Assembly: GCF_001975985.1 (NCBI RefSeq)
Contig: NZ_MTQF01000005.1
Coordinates: forward strand, 273,834-337,833
Source of the DNA: [Flexibacter] sp. ATCC 35103
GTDB taxonomy: Bacteria; Bacteroidota; Bacteroidia; Flavobacteriales; Flavobacteriaceae
Reading direction: 5' to 3'
DNA length: 64,000 bases
A model generated the notes under the pieces. It worked only from the letters and a program-made list of their open reading frames with translations, was not told the origin of the DNA and searched no databases. The position numbers and the translations under genes are program-made. Of this stretch, positions 56,519 to 64,000 are shown piece by piece; positions within the stretch are counted from its first letter, which is position 1, and each line of letters starts with the position of its first letter.

Positions 56519-57178
56519 TTATATATTAAGATATTTGTCTAAGTAATCTGAACGCTCCTTTAAGCTGTTGATGTATGCATCTTCCTGATGTTCTGAAATA
56601 ATTTCGTACCCATATCTTCTATAAGTCTGAATAATTTCATTCATAGGCCCAACACCAATTTTTACGGTAATCTGAACATTTTCAAGATCAGCTTCAGATA
56701 TAAAGCAGCCAAGAATTTTGCCATTGTTGCTTTCTACAATCTGGGTTACCTGACCCATTGAATAATCTAGAAGTCCTTTTTGAACAATAATAATTCCGCC
56801 TTGTTCCTTTAAAAATGGAGTTTCCTGAAAAAATTTCATGATGTCTTCCATTTCATAATATCCTATATAGATATTATTTTCGTCAAGAACAGGAATTATA
56901 TTCGTGTGGTTTTTAGCAAAAACTTCTAAAACATCAAGCCAAATCATTGATTTTCGCGCAAAAAAGCGTTCCAATGTATATTTGTAATCAATGACTTTTT
57001 TATCTGTATCAAAAGTTTCAACATCGTCAGAGGCGATACTTCCAATGAAGATTCCGTTTTCCAAAACCGGAAAATGCGAAAAATTCAAATCGGCAAAATA
57101 GTCCTGAACCGAGGCTATCGTTTCCTGGCTATCTATAGCTCTGAAATCATTGGTGATATAGTTTATAATTTCTGTCAT
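56519..57178 (-). CDS. CBS-domain protein with ACT-like C-terminus
   Basis: 219 residues. Two CBS motifs (about 1-60 and 70-125; SHFPVLENGIFIGSIASDDVE, NIIPVLDENNIYIGYYEMEDIMKF), then ~90 residues (GGIIIVQKGLLDYSMGQVTQIVESNNGKILGCFISEADLENVQITVKI) with an ACT-like alpha/beta pattern. Possibly a nucleotide or amino-acid sensor acting near NAD kinase, its downstream neighbour. No signal peptide. Confidence 0.82.
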   Translation of the reverse strand: MTEIINYITNDFRAIDSQETIASVQDYFADLNFSHFPVLENGIFIGSIASDDVETFDTDKKVIDYKYTLERFFARKSMIWLDVLEVFAKNHTNIIPVLDENNIYIGYYEMEDIMKFFQETPFLKEQGGIIIVQKGLLDYSMGQVTQIVESNNGKILGCFISEADLENVQITVKIGVGPMNEIIQTYRRYGYEIISEHQEDAYINSLKERSDYLDKYLNI

Positions 57179-57244
57179 AAATCTGTTAAGGATATTTCAT
57201 GCAAAATAATCAAAAAATAGCAAAAACTGCTACGTTTTACTTTG

Positions 57245-57252
57245 TATTTTTG
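57245..57252 (+). promoter_or_regulatory. Promoter -7 element of pdxJ
   Basis: TATTTTTG lies 42 bp before the pdxJ ATG. Confidence 0.4.
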
Positions 57253-57294
57253 TCGTAACAAATATAGTGTTACTAGAATTAATTATCTATTTAT

Positions 57295-58008
57295 ATGACA
57301 AAGTTAAGTGTAAATATCAATAAAATTGCAACCCTTCGTAATGCACGTGGAGGAAATGTTCCTGATTTATTAAAAGTGGCTGCCGATATTCAGAAATTTG
57401 GAGGACAGGGAATCACGATTCATCCTCGTCCGGATGAGCGCCATATTCGTTATCAGGATGCACGCGATTTAAAAGCAATCGTTTATACAGAATATAATAT
57501 TGAAGGAAATCCGCAGCATAATTTTATTGATTTGGTATTAGAATGTAAACCAACGCAGGTTACATTAGTTCCTGATGCAATTGGCGCCATTACATCTTCT
57601 GCAGGTTGGGACACGATAAAAAATCAAGAATACTTAACCGAAGTTATTCAGGAATTTCAGCGTAACGGAATCAGAACTTCGATTTTTGTTGATCCGGTTT
57701 TGGAAATTATCGAAGGAGCCAAAAAAACAGGCACAGACAGAATCGAATTATATACCGAAGCTTTTGCACATCAATACGATTTAGGAAACAAAAACGGAAT
57801 TGATCCTTATGTTAAAGCCGCAGAATTAGCAAACGAATTAGGTTTAGGTATAAATGCAGGTCACGATTTAAGTCTGGATAATATTCAGTTTTTTAAACAA
57901 AATATTCCCGGTTTATTAGAAGTTTCTATTGGTCACGCTTTAATTTCAGAAGCGTTGTATTTGGGGTTGGATAATGTGGTAAATATGTACTTGAATAAAT
58001 TGAAGTAA
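57295..58008 (+). CDS. pdxJ: Pyridoxine 5'-phosphate synthase
   Basis: 237 residues. Condenses 1-deoxyxylulose 5-phosphate and 3-amino-2-oxopropyl phosphate in vitamin B6 synthesis. TIM-barrel signature KLSVNINKIATLRNARGGNVPD, the GITIHPRPDERHIRYQD loop, GINAGHDLSLDNI, and C-terminal SIGHALISEALYLG. PdxA is not in the window. Confidence 0.96.
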   Translation: MTKLSVNINKIATLRNARGGNVPDLLKVAADIQKFGGQGITIHPRPDERHIRYQDARDLKAIVYTEYNIEGNPQHNFIDLVLECKPTQVTLVPDAIGAITSSAGWDTIKNQEYLTEVIQEFQRNGIRTSIFVDPVLEIIEGAKKTGTDRIELYTEAFAHQYDLGNKNGIDPYVKAAELANELGLGINAGHDLSLDNIQFFKQNIPGLLEVSIGHALISEALYLGLDNVVNMYLNKLK

Positions 58009-58073
58009 AACTTAGACTATTGAGTTAAATCAATTGGTTTAGATAAAAATTTAATAAAAATAAAGCAATTAGG

Positions 58074-58200
58074 GCATGACCCGCAGTCCCGAAGCCTCGG
58101 GAGCGGGTCGGGCTATTCGTTACAATCTTCTATTTTTAAAGAAAAAATAGAAGGATTTTCACTACTATCCCTCATGCGGCATTCTAGTCGCAATAATCTT
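58074..58200. repeat. GC-rich structured intergenic element
   Basis: Two hairpins in series. First: gacccgc (58078-58084) pairs with gcgggtc (58103-58109) around the inner stem tcccga-agcc-tcggga. Second: an 11-bp stem at 58127-58137 with 58143-58153. The GC-rich first hairpin contrasts with flanking AT-rich DNA. It may terminate pdxJ transcription, be a dispersed repeat, or be a structured RNA. Confidence 0.6.
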
Positions 58201-58295
58201 TTCAGATTACAAGTTTCAACCACAAAATAAATATTTACATCACCTGAGAATTGGCTTATAATTGTTTACTTTCGCACTTTTCTTATTAAATTCAA

Positions 58296-60572
58296 GTGCA
58301 AAAAACTATAATTCTCTTTTTTTTACTCAGTTTATCCAATGTATTTGCACAATCTAAAGCAACTATAATTGGAAATGTAAAATCTTCTGAAAACGAAAGC
58401 CTTATTGGCGCAAGCATTTCTTTAGAGGTGAATAATCAGCATTATTACGCAATAACAGATACTCTTGGCAATTTTAAGGAAAACATACCTTTAGGAGAAG
58501 TTGAGATTGCTCTTTCTCAATTGGGTTATCTCAAAAAATCCATCCATTTTAATTTTCTAAAAGACACTTTAATTTCAATTGTATTAGAAAAAGATATTTC
58601 AGTATTAAAAGAAGTTTTAATTGCCAATGATAAAAAAAGAGGCATTACAAATTTGTCAGGAGGTAAATTATCTTTTAATTTAAAAGAACTATCATCAGTT
58701 CCAACTGTTTTGGGAACTACAGATATCATAAAACTTTTGCAGCTGACTCCGGGAGTTCAGAATTCTGGAGATGCAAACGGATATTTATATGTTAGAGGTG
58801 GAGATCCGGGGCACAATGCCATTTTATACGACGGAACTCCTGTATACGGAATGTCGCATTTGCTGGGCATTTTTCCTTTCTATAATACAGATCATATTAA
58901 GGAAGTTGAGTTTGATAAATCAAGTTCAAATTCAAAATATGGCGGACGTTTAAGTTCAACAACACTTCTAATTCCCAACAAAAAAATACCTTCTGAACTT
59001 GGTATTCAGGGAAATGTTGGCATTTTAGCCTCGCAAATTACTTTAGCTGTTCCTGTTAATCAAAAATCCGGCTTTTATATCTCAGGTCGAAAAACTTATA
59101 TCGATGAAATTGTAGCGCCATTATTGCATTCCGGTTCTAAAAACAATGATGTTCAAAATATGAAATATGGTTTCTCTGATGGGAACATAACGTTCATTTC
59201 GCAACTTTCAAAAAACAATCTATTCTCTGTTGATGCATTTATAAGTGGCGACGAACTAAAAATCAAGGATAATAATCTGGCTTTAAAAACGAGTCTGAAG
59301 TGGAGTAATTTTACGGCTTCACCAAGTTTGATCACTACATTTTCGCCTAAATTTAATATGTCGAATGCGGTATATTTTAGTAGATATTCTAATGAGCTGA
59401 ATATGGAACAAGCAACAATTGAGTTTGGGGTTTCTTCATATGTAAAAGATTTTGGTTTTAATAATGCCTTTCGATATTGGATAAAAAATGTTCCGGTTGA
59501 ATCAGGAGTTCAATATGTACATCATGATTTACAGCCACAAAAAGTTAATATCGAAAATCTCACAGATAATAATACGACTCAAAATAATACAATCAATGCT
59601 GATGAATTTGCGATTTTTACGACAGTTAAGCCAAAATTAACCGATCATTTAAATGCCGAATTAGGACTCCGGATTAATTATTATACTTCTGGTTCTAATG
59701 ATTCTTATTTGCATTTTCAGCCTCGTGTTTTACTGAATTATATAGCAAACGAGAAGTACTCTTTTTACGGATCTTATAATAAACAGTATCAATATTTGAG
59801 TTTGATAACAACTTCAAGTGTAGGTATTCCGACTGATTTTTGGATTGCAAGTTCAGATGGCATAAAACCGCAATCTTCAGATGAATTTTCTATTGGTTCA
59901 AATCAGAATATTTCAAAAAATATTTCTTCTTCCTTTGGAGGATTCTACCGTTTGATGAAAAATTTACTGGAATATCCTTATGGAATAACGCAATTTAATG
60001 AGGTTACAACACTTAAAAATGATTTGCTTGTTGGGAAAGGAAAAGCATACGGATTTGAAATGATGTTGCGAAAAAACAACGGAAAATTTACCGGTTGGTT
60101 AAGTTATACCCTGAGTTGGTCTGATCGAAATTTTGATGAACTGAATAACGGAAATACATATTTTGCTAAATACGACAGGCGCCATAATCTTTCAGTAGTT
60201 GGGATGTATGATTTAAATCCAAAATGGAATTTTGGTGTTACACAGATATTTAGTTCAGGAAATCGTTTTACAATGCCAACTTCGTGGTATTTTATCAATA
60301 ACAATCCGGTTAAGGAATATTCAGGATATAATAATGCACAAATGCCAAATTATATCCGGACAGATTTCTCTGTTAATTATTTTTTCCTAAAAACAAATAA
60401 AAAAGAAAGTGCTTTGAATTTTTCAGTTTACAATACTTTTAATATTGATAACCCAATTTACGTAGTATTGAATGTTAAGGTGAACGAAGATAAAAGCAGT
60501 GTAATTGTAAAACAGGAAAAAAAGGTGTTGTATCGAATATTACCTTCGATAAGCTGGAGATTTAAATTTTAA
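58296..60572 (+). CDS. TonB-dependent outer-membrane receptor
   Basis: 758 residues from a GTG start. Signal peptide (IILFFLLSLSNVFAQ), an N-terminal carboxypeptidase-regulatory-like domain (about 19-98; IIGNVKSSENESLIGASISLE), a plug (about 115-220; LLQLTPGVQNSGDANGYLYVRGG, YDGTPVYGMSHLLGIFPFYNTDHIKEVEFDKSS) and a barrel ending in ISWRFKF. No TonB box recognised. Couples to the DUF4249 lipoprotein 4 bp downstream, a common receptor-lipoprotein pairing; substrate unknown. Confidence 0.92.
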   Translation: MQKTIILFFLLSLSNVFAQSKATIIGNVKSSENESLIGASISLEVNNQHYYAITDTLGNFKENIPLGEVEIALSQLGYLKKSIHFNFLKDTLISIVLEKDISVLKEVLIANDKKRGITNLSGGKLSFNLKELSSVPTVLGTTDIIKLLQLTPGVQNSGDANGYLYVRGGDPGHNAILYDGTPVYGMSHLLGIFPFYNTDHIKEVEFDKSSSNSKYGGRLSSTTLLIPNKKIPSELGIQGNVGILASQITLAVPVNQKSGFYISGRKTYIDEIVAPLLHSGSKNNDVQNMKYGFSDGNITFISQLSKNNLFSVDAFISGDELKIKDNNLALKTSLKWSNFTASPSLITTFSPKFNMSNAVYFSRYSNELNMEQATIEFGVSSYVKDFGFNNAFRYWIKNVPVESGVQYVHHDLQPQKVNIENLTDNNTTQNNTINADEFAIFTTVKPKLTDHLNAELGLRINYYTSGSNDSYLHFQPRVLLNYIANEKYSFYGSYNKQYQYLSLITTSSVGIPTDFWIASSDGIKPQSSDEFSIGSNQNISKNISSSFGGFYRLMKNLLEYPYGITQFNEVTTLKNDLLVGKGKAYGFEMMLRKNNGKFTGWLSYTLSWSDRNFDELNNGNTYFAKYDRRHNLSVVGMYDLNPKWNFGVTQIFSSGNRFTMPTSWYFINNNPVKEYSGYNNAQMPNYIRTDFSVNYFFLKTNKKESALNFSVYNTFNIDNPIYVVLNVKVNEDKSSVIVKQEKKVLYRILPSISWRFKF

Positions 60573-60576
60573 AAAG

Positions 60577-61437
60577 ATGAAAAAATATATACTGTTCCTT
60601 TTTACGTTAATCGCTGTAAGCTGTTCTAAAGATGATTTTAGTGAGCAAAGTACTGAGTCTAAAATTGTAGTCGAAGGCTGGATTGAAGAAGGTGATTATG
60701 CACAGGTTTTATTGTCGAGCAGTATTCCGGTTACAGATGTAATTGATTCAACAAACGTTTTGAATCATGTGATAAGATCTGCAAAAATTACGGTTTCTGA
60801 CGGATTAAACTCTGAAGTTTTAAGAGTCAGAAACGATAAAAACCGAGTGCCGCCATTTGTATATTATGGTACTACATTAATAGGAGAGGCCGGAAAAGAG
60901 TATTCTATTAAAATAGAATATTTAAATCGGGTAGTTCAGGCTGTAACAACAATCCCCAAATCAGTAAAGATTACTAATGCGGAGTATATAAAAAAGAATC
61001 CGTCAGACACAACGGGATATGTTTTTGTGAAATTTGATGATCCTGTAAATGAAAAAAACTATTATCAGATTGCCACAAAAATCGATGGCGAAGAACCTAT
61101 TTTTGTTCCTGCATTTTATGGAAATTTAGATGATAAAAATTTCACTGCATCAGCAATGTCGATACAAATAAACAGAGGTGTTTTGCTTTTTCCTAAAACT
61201 AAATTTACGCCTTATTTTACTGATGGAGATTTGATTTTTGTAAAATTAAGAACTCAAAATAAAGATGCGTTAGATTTCTGGAACAGCTGGCAAAATGAAA
61301 TTGTAAACAGTAGAAACCCTATTTATCCGGCAAATACAAGCTTAAAATCAAATATAAACGGCGGAATTGGGATTTGGGCAGGATATGGTCAAAGTATTTT
61401 TATTGTAAAAACACCGGAAAAAATAAAGCCGATTTGA
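60577..61437 (+). CDS. DUF4249 family lipoprotein
   Basis: 286 residues with a lipobox (TLIAVSCSKDD). DUF4249 plan: KIVVEGWIEEGDYAQVLLSSSIPVTD, AKITVSDGLNSEV, PPFVYYGTTLIGEAGKEYSIKI and late FWNSWQNEIVNSRNPIYP. The family usually sits beside a TonB receptor, as here, and may act as its surface partner. The stop codon is inside the hairpin of a terminator shared with the convergent gene. Confidence 0.88.
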   Translation: MKKYILFLFTLIAVSCSKDDFSEQSTESKIVVEGWIEEGDYAQVLLSSSIPVTDVIDSTNVLNHVIRSAKITVSDGLNSEVLRVRNDKNRVPPFVYYGTTLIGEAGKEYSIKIEYLNRVVQAVTTIPKSVKITNAEYIKKNPSDTTGYVFVKFDDPVNEKNYYQIATKIDGEEPIFVPAFYGNLDDKNFTASAMSIQINRGVLLFPKTKFTPYFTDGDLIFVKLRTQNKDALDFWNSWQNEIVNSRNPIYPANTSLKSNINGGIGIWAGYGQSIFIVKTPEKIKPI

Positions 61438-61456
61438 AACATTTCAAATCGGCTTT
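61425..61456. terminator. Bidirectional terminator
   Basis: A 15-bp perfect palindrome (61425-61439 with 61442-61456) between two convergent genes. The T-run is on the minus strand (from the a-tract before 61425), so it serves the lipoprotein gene best. Confidence 0.8.
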
Positions 61457-61476
61457 AAATTTATGTTTAAAAGCTA

Positions 61477-62838
61477 TTATTTTTCAAAAGCGTTGATGAA
61501 ATCTTCAAACTTAGCTTCGAATTTTTCGAATCCACTAGAGAAATAAGTGCTAAAAGAAACTTCTGTATTATCGTTGAATTTTAAGTATAATACTTCTTCA
61601 AGGTAAGGTTGTGAAAATGATTCACCAGTACCATTGTTTGACCAATAAGAATATTGAGCATTCCAAACCGGTAAATTAAAAACATAATCATTACCTGATT
61701 TTTCTGAATGCTGAACAAGATCAGCAATTTTAGTTCCGTCTTTTTTAGAAACTAAGATTAATTTTAAGTTTTTATTAAAATTAGCAGCAGAACCTTCAGA
61801 ATATTTTTTCTCGTATGCATTTAATGCCGTGTAATATTCTTTGTAATTCGATTTAGGATTGTTTGAATCTGGGTAAGTAGGACGTACAAGGCTTTTTTCT
61901 AAAGCTATTTTATCAGCACCTTCAGTTTCTAAATTCATGTCAGCAACAATAATAAAATTGTCCATTAATTTAATTAATCCATTTGCTTTACCTCTGTATT
62001 GAACAAGATCGTCATTATCGATAAGAGCATCAATATTAGCTGAACTTCCTGAATTAAAATCAAGTAAAGTTTTTCCGTTATAAGTAAAAAGTGCTTTTGA
62101 AATGTTTTCAGTACCTTTTTTACCGTTCATTTCCCAAGTATATCCATCGCTTAAAGTCATTTTATAAGCAAACTCATCCGGAGATTGGTTTTTAGAAGAA
62201 TATTTAGCAGTTTGAGTAAATGTTGCTACTTGTGCATTATCAACAGTTAAAGCAGCATCTGATGAACTTGGTAAAAAAATATTATCATATACACTTTCGT
62301 TTCCGTTGTAGCCATCATAATATTTAACTTTTACATCAGATGAAACTCCTTTTGAAGTAAGAACTGCATTGTTTGCTGTTTGAGATTTTTTAGCAGGGAA
62401 AACAAATTTTAATTCTGTAGTCGAAGCTGTTTTGTCCCATTTTTTTGCAGTATTATTCCATGTATATACACCATAAACACCAGAGATATTTAAAATGTCT
62501 TCTACATTATTGTCATTTTTTCCGCTAAAGATATCAATTTGATAAATATCTAATAATCTGCTTAAGTTTTCTAATGCTTCAATAGCGCTTGAGCTTTTAG
62601 ATTTGTCTAACTGAACCAACATATCATTTGCTTCAGCTTCTAATTTTATTTTTTGTTCTGCCGGAGTTAATTTAGAATATGGTTGTTTAACGATCTCTGC
62701 AATTTGCTCAGCAAGAGTTTTGTCTTTTGTAGGTTCTTCTGTTACAGGATCTGTTGTAGGGTCCGTGCTGTCATCGCTTGAGCAGGAAATAGCAAACTGA
62801 GAAAGAACTACAGAAAGTAAAAGTAATTTTTTGATCAT
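61477..62838 (-). CDS. Hypothetical lipoprotein
   Basis: 453 residues with a lipobox (VLSQFAISCSSDD) and an Asp/Thr/Pro-rich linker (DPTTDPVTEEPTKDK). The body has a helical segment (about 40-100; TLAEQIAEIVKQPYSKLTPAEQKIKLEAEAN), then beta-rich sequence (VYGVYTWNNTAKKWDKT, LKFVFPA, YKMTLSDGYTWEMNGKK) and a helical end. I do not recognise a family. Expected on the periplasmic or surface face of the outer membrane. Monocistronic. Confidence 0.75.
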   Translation of the reverse strand: MIKKLLLLSVVLSQFAISCSSDDSTDPTTDPVTEEPTKDKTLAEQIAEIVKQPYSKLTPAEQKIKLEAEANDMLVQLDKSKSSSAIEALENLSRLLDIYQIDIFSGKNDNNVEDILNISGVYGVYTWNNTAKKWDKTASTTELKFVFPAKKSQTANNAVLTSKGVSSDVKVKYYDGYNGNESVYDNIFLPSSSDAALTVDNAQVATFTQTAKYSSKNQSPDEFAYKMTLSDGYTWEMNGKKGTENISKALFTYNGKTLLDFNSGSSANIDALIDNDDLVQYRGKANGLIKLMDNFIIVADMNLETEGADKIALEKSLVRPTYPDSNNPKSNYKEYYTALNAYEKKYSEGSAANFNKNLKLILVSKKDGTKIADLVQHSEKSGNDYVFNLPVWNAQYSYWSNNGTGESFSQPYLEEVLYLKFNDNTEVSFSTYFSSGFEKFEAKFEDFINAFEK

Positions 62839-63023
62839 GGTGAAAGTTTTTAATTAATGGATTAAATCAAGCTTTTAAGACTTCATTTTCAAGGGCGCAA
62901 GTTAGTATTTGTATTTGTTCTTTTTTTACGGGAAGCCGTAAAACTGTAAACTTTTTTCTAATAAAATAAAATTAAAATAAAATCCGGGAGAACTTATTGC
63001 ATGTCAGATTCATAGATAAGTTT

Positions 63024-63031
63024 TACATTTG
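63024..63031 (+). promoter_or_regulatory. Promoter -7 element of the hydrolase gene
   Basis: TACATTTG lies 27 bp before the ATG at 63059; a TTG at 62997-62999 is 24 bp upstream, one base over the usual range. Confidence 0.45.
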
Positions 63032-63058
63032 TGTTCAGTTTTTAAAACCAAAATATAA

Positions 63059-63823
63059 ATGTTATACTCAAAAATAGAAGGTGAAGGAAAACCTTTCATC
63101 ATCATGCACGGATTTTTAGGAATGTCTGATAACTGGAAAACCCTGGCAGGACAATATGTAGAAGCCGGATTTCAGGTTCATATTTTAGATTTAAGAAATC
63201 ACGGGCGTAGTTTTCATTCAGATGAGTGGACTTATGAAGCAATGGTGCAGGATGTTTTCGAATATTGTCAGGCAAATCAATTAACAAGAGTAGATATTTT
63301 GGGGCATTCGATGGGAGGAAAAGTAGCGATGCTTTTTGCAACTACACATCCTGAAATTGTAGACAAACTAATTGTTGCTGATATTGGTCCCAGATTTTAC
63401 AAACAACATCATCAGGATATTTTGGCAGGATTAAATGCAATAGATTTTTTTATAAAACCAAGCCGAAATGATGTCGAGGAAACGTTATCAAAATATGTTC
63501 CTGATTTTGGAACGCGTCAGTTTTTGTTAAAGAACTTATATTGGAAAGAACCGGGACAATTAGCATTCAGATTTAATCTGGAAGCTTTTAATAATAATCT
63601 CGATGCCATTGGAAAAGCTTTAGATAGTGATTTGGTTTTTGATAAACCTACCTTATTTATTCGCGGCGGCAATTCAGGATATATTCAGGATGCCGATTTT
63701 GATGCGATTCGTCAACAATTTCCAAATGTTACCTTCGAAACGATTCCAAATGCAGGACATTGGCTTCATGCAGAAAATCCTAAATTGTTTTTTGAATTAA
63801 CGACTGAATTTTTAAAAGAGTAA
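63059..63823 (+). CDS. Alpha/beta hydrolase, YbfF-like esterase
   Basis: 254 residues without a signal peptide. Nucleophile Ser84 in LGHSMGGK, oxyanion HGFLG near 17-21, and catalytic His234 in NAGHWLHAE; catalytic Asp is probably in the segment before (TLFIRGGNSGYIQDAD, 198-213). The LDLRNHGRS pattern (44-52) is typical of the YbfF acyl-CoA esterase group. The substrate is unknown. Monocistronic. Confidence 0.88.
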   Translation: MLYSKIEGEGKPFIIMHGFLGMSDNWKTLAGQYVEAGFQVHILDLRNHGRSFHSDEWTYEAMVQDVFEYCQANQLTRVDILGHSMGGKVAMLFATTHPEIVDKLIVADIGPRFYKQHHQDILAGLNAIDFFIKPSRNDVEETLSKYVPDFGTRQFLLKNLYWKEPGQLAFRFNLEAFNNNLDAIGKALDSDLVFDKPTLFIRGGNSGYIQDADFDAIRQQFPNVTFETIPNAGHWLHAENPKLFFELTTEFLKE

Positions 63824-63843
63824 TTGAAGGTCAATTTTTTATA

Positions 63844-63920
63844 GCCACAGATTAAAGGATTCTCACAGATTAGAATTTCATAATTAGAAAAAAATCTTTC
63901 TAATCCTTTTAATCTGTGGC
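63844..63920. repeat. Imperfect inverted repeat after hydrolase
   Basis: gccacagattaaaggatt (63844-63861) is complementary to 63902-63920 with one extra base. The right arm is followed by A8. It looks like a dispersed repeat and could act as a terminator on the minus strand. Confidence 0.5.
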
Positions 63921-63993
63921 AAAAAAAAGGATTCAAATAGCTGATCAATATAAAAATCATTACTTTTATTAAAACTTTTAAATAAAAAAAGAT

Positions 63994-64000
63994 ATGAAAT
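63994..64000 (+). CDS. Possible start of next gene, 3' partial
   Basis: ATGAAAT ends the window after an A-rich stretch that could hold a ribosome-binding region. Only two codons are visible, so nothing can be said of the product. Confidence 0.2.

Overview
The window is AT-rich DNA from a gliding member of the Bacteroidota, most like Flavobacterium. Evidence: an sprA-sized gene (2398 codons) close to a remB-like gene; several PorP/SprF proteins, a PorG-like protein and a giant adhesin with a gliding-type C-terminus; TonB receptor/DUF4249 and DUF4270/kelch surface genes; and repeated TAnnTTTG promoter -7 elements. There are no rRNA, tRNA, prophage, CRISPR or transposase genes. It reads as ordinary chromosome with a dense core gene set plus surface and secretion modules.

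Layout. 1-6465: the 3' part of a repeat-rich surface adhesin, a PorP/SprF partner and a PorE-like TPR/propeller/OmpA protein. 6466-7663: a repeat-rich island with two REP/MITE-like inverted repeats around one small orphan gene. 7664-22254: CBS protein, malic enzyme (maeB), ruvA, sprA, gcvH, VanZ-like, deoC, remB-like. 22414-27585: cytochrome oxidase assembly and subunit cluster (ctaB, two subunit III genes, subunit IV, a SCO-like protein without the copper cysteines, SCO, DUF420, small CxxC protein). 27611-29017: DUF4403 lipoprotein on the minus strand. 29193-36317: a MacAB-TolC-type export system with two permeases and two adaptors. 36410-41102: tsaB, MscS channel, LEA/YtxH-like protein, Nfu protein, a stand-alone PorP/SprF and a gamma-carbonic-anhydrase-like protein. 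41104-48734: a minus-strand operon (barrel protein, kelch lipoprotein, DUF4907, LytS-type kinase, exported intradiol-dioxygenase-like lipoprotein, LytTR regulator) divergent from DUF4270 and outer-membrane protein genes. 48738-55347: murI, then the envelope-assembly operon porG-uppS-bamA-skp-skp. 55521-58008: nadK, CBS protein, pdxJ. 58296-61437: TonB receptor and DUF4249 lipoprotein. 61477-63823: an unknown lipoprotein and an alpha/beta hydrolase.

How the genes fit together. A theme is type IX secretion and gliding: SprA is the translocon channel, PorG-like, PorE-like and PorP/SprF proteins are accessory parts, the adhesin and RemB are surface cargo, and BamA/Skp insert the barrels. The most system-like locus of uncertain role is 41104-48734, where a two-component pair is built into one operon with exported kelch, DUF4907 and dioxygenase proteins and faces a DUF4270 lipoprotein plus barrel pair. 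All functional calls are from reading translations by eye; no database search was run.
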